From Campylobacter sp. UBA1713 (GTDB taxonomy: Bacteria; Campylobacterota; Campylobacteria; Campylobacterales; Campylobacteraceae), in contig DCIZ01000151.1 of assembly GCA_002317305.1 (NCBI GenBank), positions 1 to 5,450 on the forward strand: 5,450 bases of DNA, in the 5' to 3' direction. Numbering within the stretch: position 1 is the first letter of the stretch; every line of letters starts with the position of its first letter. The notes under the pieces are model-generated. The model did no database searches. It had not been told where the DNA came from and saw nothing but the letters and a program-made list of their open reading frames with translations. Of this stretch, positions 4,331-5,450 are shown in pieces. The position numbers were made by a program, and so were the translations under genes.

Positions 4331-5227
4331 CTAGTCTATCCTACGTCTCATTATCTCTTTTAGTTTTTCCTCTATAGACCCGCCGTGAAGAAGTTCTGCC
4401 ACTACGTTTGCAACAGGCGTGTAGATGGCTCTGTTGTGTGCGATGGCAGTGATAGCTTCTGTGGTGGCTACGCCTTCGGCTACTTCGCCCAGTTCTGCCA
4501 AAATCGCCTCCAGCGAGAGCCCACGCGCCAGCCCAAGCCCCACGCGGTAGTTTCTGGAGAGCTCGCTAGACGCGGTCAAAAAAAGGTCTCCTGCGCCACT
4601 TAGTCCCAAAAACGTCTCCTCTTTTCCGCCAAAAAATTTACCAAAACGGCACATCTCCACCAGCCCACGCGCCACCAAACTCGCACGTGCGTTGTGCCCT
4701 AGCCCCAGCCCAGCACAGATGCCGCTAGCGATGGCGATGACGTTTTTGTAAGCACCGCAAATTTCAGCGCCTATGACATCGCTACTTGTGTAGGTTTTTA
4801 TGAAAGGCGGAAATGCATCTGCCCAAATGCGCGCAAGGTCTTCGTTTTGTGAGCTAATGACAAGTGCGCACGGAAGTTTTTGTTTTACTTCGGCTGCAAA
4901 GCTAGGACCGCTTAAAAAGCTAATGTTTTCTGGCGGTAAAAATTCGCTGAAAAGGTCATGCAAAAAAGAGCCTGTGCTAGTCTCGATGCCTTTTGAGGCG
5001 ACTAAAATTTTTTGCGAAGTAAATTTGAAATTTGCCTCCAAAAAGCTCCGCACGTTTTGCGTAGAGATGGCAAAAAGAATGTATTCGCAAGCAAGCGCCT
5101 CTTCGAGTGGAACAAAATTTTCTAGTTCGCGCGGCGTTCTTGATGTGATGATGACTTCGTTTTTAACGCCGAGCGCAAAGGCGAGCGCACTTCCCCACGC
5201 ACCCGCACCAACAACTGCTATTTTCAT
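4331..5227 (-). CDS. gpsA: NAD(P)H-dependent glycerol-3-phosphate dehydrogenase GpsA
   Basis: This 298-aa cytoplasmic enzyme reduces dihydroxyacetone phosphate to sn-glycerol 3-phosphate with NAD(P)H, the first step of phospholipid backbone synthesis. The N-terminal Rossmann fold opens with GAGAWG (7-12). Family signatures follow: S-K-G with Lys-79, GPSFA (107-111), the catalytic-helix segment AYKN with Lys-161, GLSGAGDL (208-215) and SRN (224-226). E. coli GpsA is longer (339 aa), but about 297 aa is usual in epsilonproteobacteria, so the gene appears intact. The start at 5227 gives the expected Met-Lys-Ile-Ala and is preceded by AAGGA six bases upstream. The stop TAG at 4331-4333 is eight bases from the next gene. 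No sign of frameshift or unusual composition. Confidence 0.96.
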   Translation of the reverse strand: MKIAVVGAGAWGSALAFALGVKNEVIITSRTPRELENFVPLEEALACEYILFAISTQNVRSFLEANFKFTSQKILVASKGIETSTGSFLHDLFSEFLPPENISFLSGPSFAAEVKQKLPCALVISSQNEDLARIWADAFPPFIKTYTSSDVIGAEICGAYKNVIAIASGICAGLGLGHNARASLVARGLVEMCRFGKFFGGKEETFLGLSGAGDLFLTASSELSRNYRVGLGLARGLSLEAILAELGEVAEGVATTEAITAIAHNRAIYTPVANVVAELLHGGSIEEKLKEIMRRRID

Positions 5228-5249
5228 GATGATTCCTTTTTTGTGTTTT

Positions 5250-5300
5250 GTGTTTATATAAATTTAGCCAAAAGCAAATTTTTACAAATTTCGTATTTAG
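5250..5300 (-). promoter_or_regulatory. possible gpsA promoter region
   Basis: Upstream of the gpsA ribosome site the minus strand carries an AT-rich TATATAAA (about 5254-5261) that could act as a -10 box. No good -35 box stands at the right distance, which is common for epsilonproteobacterial promoters. The assignment is weak. Confidence 0.3.
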
Positions 5301-5327
5301 AACTCTGTTTTTCGTTTTCCGATAGGT

Positions 5328-5345
5328 AAAAAGCTATCGCTTTTT
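5328..5345. terminator. hairpin AAAAAGC-TATC-GCTTTTT, second copy
   Basis: It is the same 18 bases as at 24-41: a 7-bp stem with a TATC loop, preceded by GATAGGT. As a terminator it could close a gene lying to the right on the minus strand or mark a repeat element. Its copy at both ends of the window suggests a dispersed repeat rather than chance. Confidence 0.4.
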
Positions 5346-5347
5346 AT

Positions 5348-5450
5348 GGGCATCTCTAAAAACCAGTTTGGCTTGATTTTTTGGAGTGTTTTTAGTAGAT
5401 TTTTTTCTTAAAATGAGGAGAGTACTGTCGTATTTGACGAATTTTAAGGT
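5348..5450. other. unassigned sequence, possible mobile-element edge or gene end
   Basis: The minus strand stays open from 5450 to a TAG inside the hairpin (about 38 codons, lysine-rich), and the plus strand holds two short frames starting MGISKN and MRRVLS. None is convincing. GGGCATCTCTAAAAACC at 5348-5364 has the look of an insertion-sequence terminal repeat, but the other end is outside the window. Confidence 0.2.

Noticed and set aside
4800..5261. Plus-strand 153-codon frame
   Set aside because: It lies entirely opposite the intact gpsA reading frame and shows no recognisable motif.

Overview
The window looks like a chromosomal segment of an epsilonproteobacterium, most likely a Campylobacter of the oral, moderate-GC kind. 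The reasons are the very frequent AAATTTG/CAAATTT words, the AT-rich intergenic stretches with AAGGA ribosome sites, and a short (298-aa) GpsA. The genus is an inference from style, not a database match.

Layout. 1-444 is non-coding apart from a possible gene end at 1-21: terminator-like hairpins, a 7-bp tandem repeat and three related REP-like repeats. All convincing protein genes lie on the minus strand and read right to left: gpsA (4331-5227), a small protein (3891-4322), its paralogue (3251-3751), a four-helix membrane protein (2529-3128) and a UvrD/Rep-type helicase (445-2520). They are closely spaced and probably largely co-transcribed. 5228-5450 holds the gpsA leader, a hairpin identical to the one at 24-41, and sequence that may be the edge of a mobile element.

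The striking part is 3119-4322. It is two tandem copies of one unit. Each unit has a near-perfect sigma-70 promoter on the plus strand (TTGACT, 17 bp, TATAAT, inside an identical 39-bp repeat). The promoter drives a ~90-nt structured RNA. Tail-to-tail with the RNA, on the minus strand, is a gene for a 143- or 166-aa protein. Both RNAs fold in a tRNA-like way: a 12-bp closing helix, a D-arm-like element with a GG, a variable central hairpin, and a T-arm of 5 bp with a 7-nt loop (UUCGACU in one, UGCAACU in the other). The closing helices differ in sequence but keep pairing through several double changes. The stop codon of each protein gene lies inside the 3' strand of the closing helix.

The two proteins share an almost identical N-terminus (70 of 71 bp) but have diverged elsewhere. 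Both keep a His, Pro, Arg-Lys, acidic and Thr-Lys pattern that resembles the barnase-EndoU-colicin E5/D-RelE (BECR) group of small RNases; this is a tentative recognition. My best hypothesis is an undescribed RNA-protein pair, for example an RNase held in check by, or acting on, a tRNA-like RNA. It is arranged as exchangeable cassettes between gpsA and a housekeeping operon. The flanking genes are ordinary: GpsA makes sn-glycerol 3-phosphate for phospholipids, and the helicase unwinds DNA in repair or replication.
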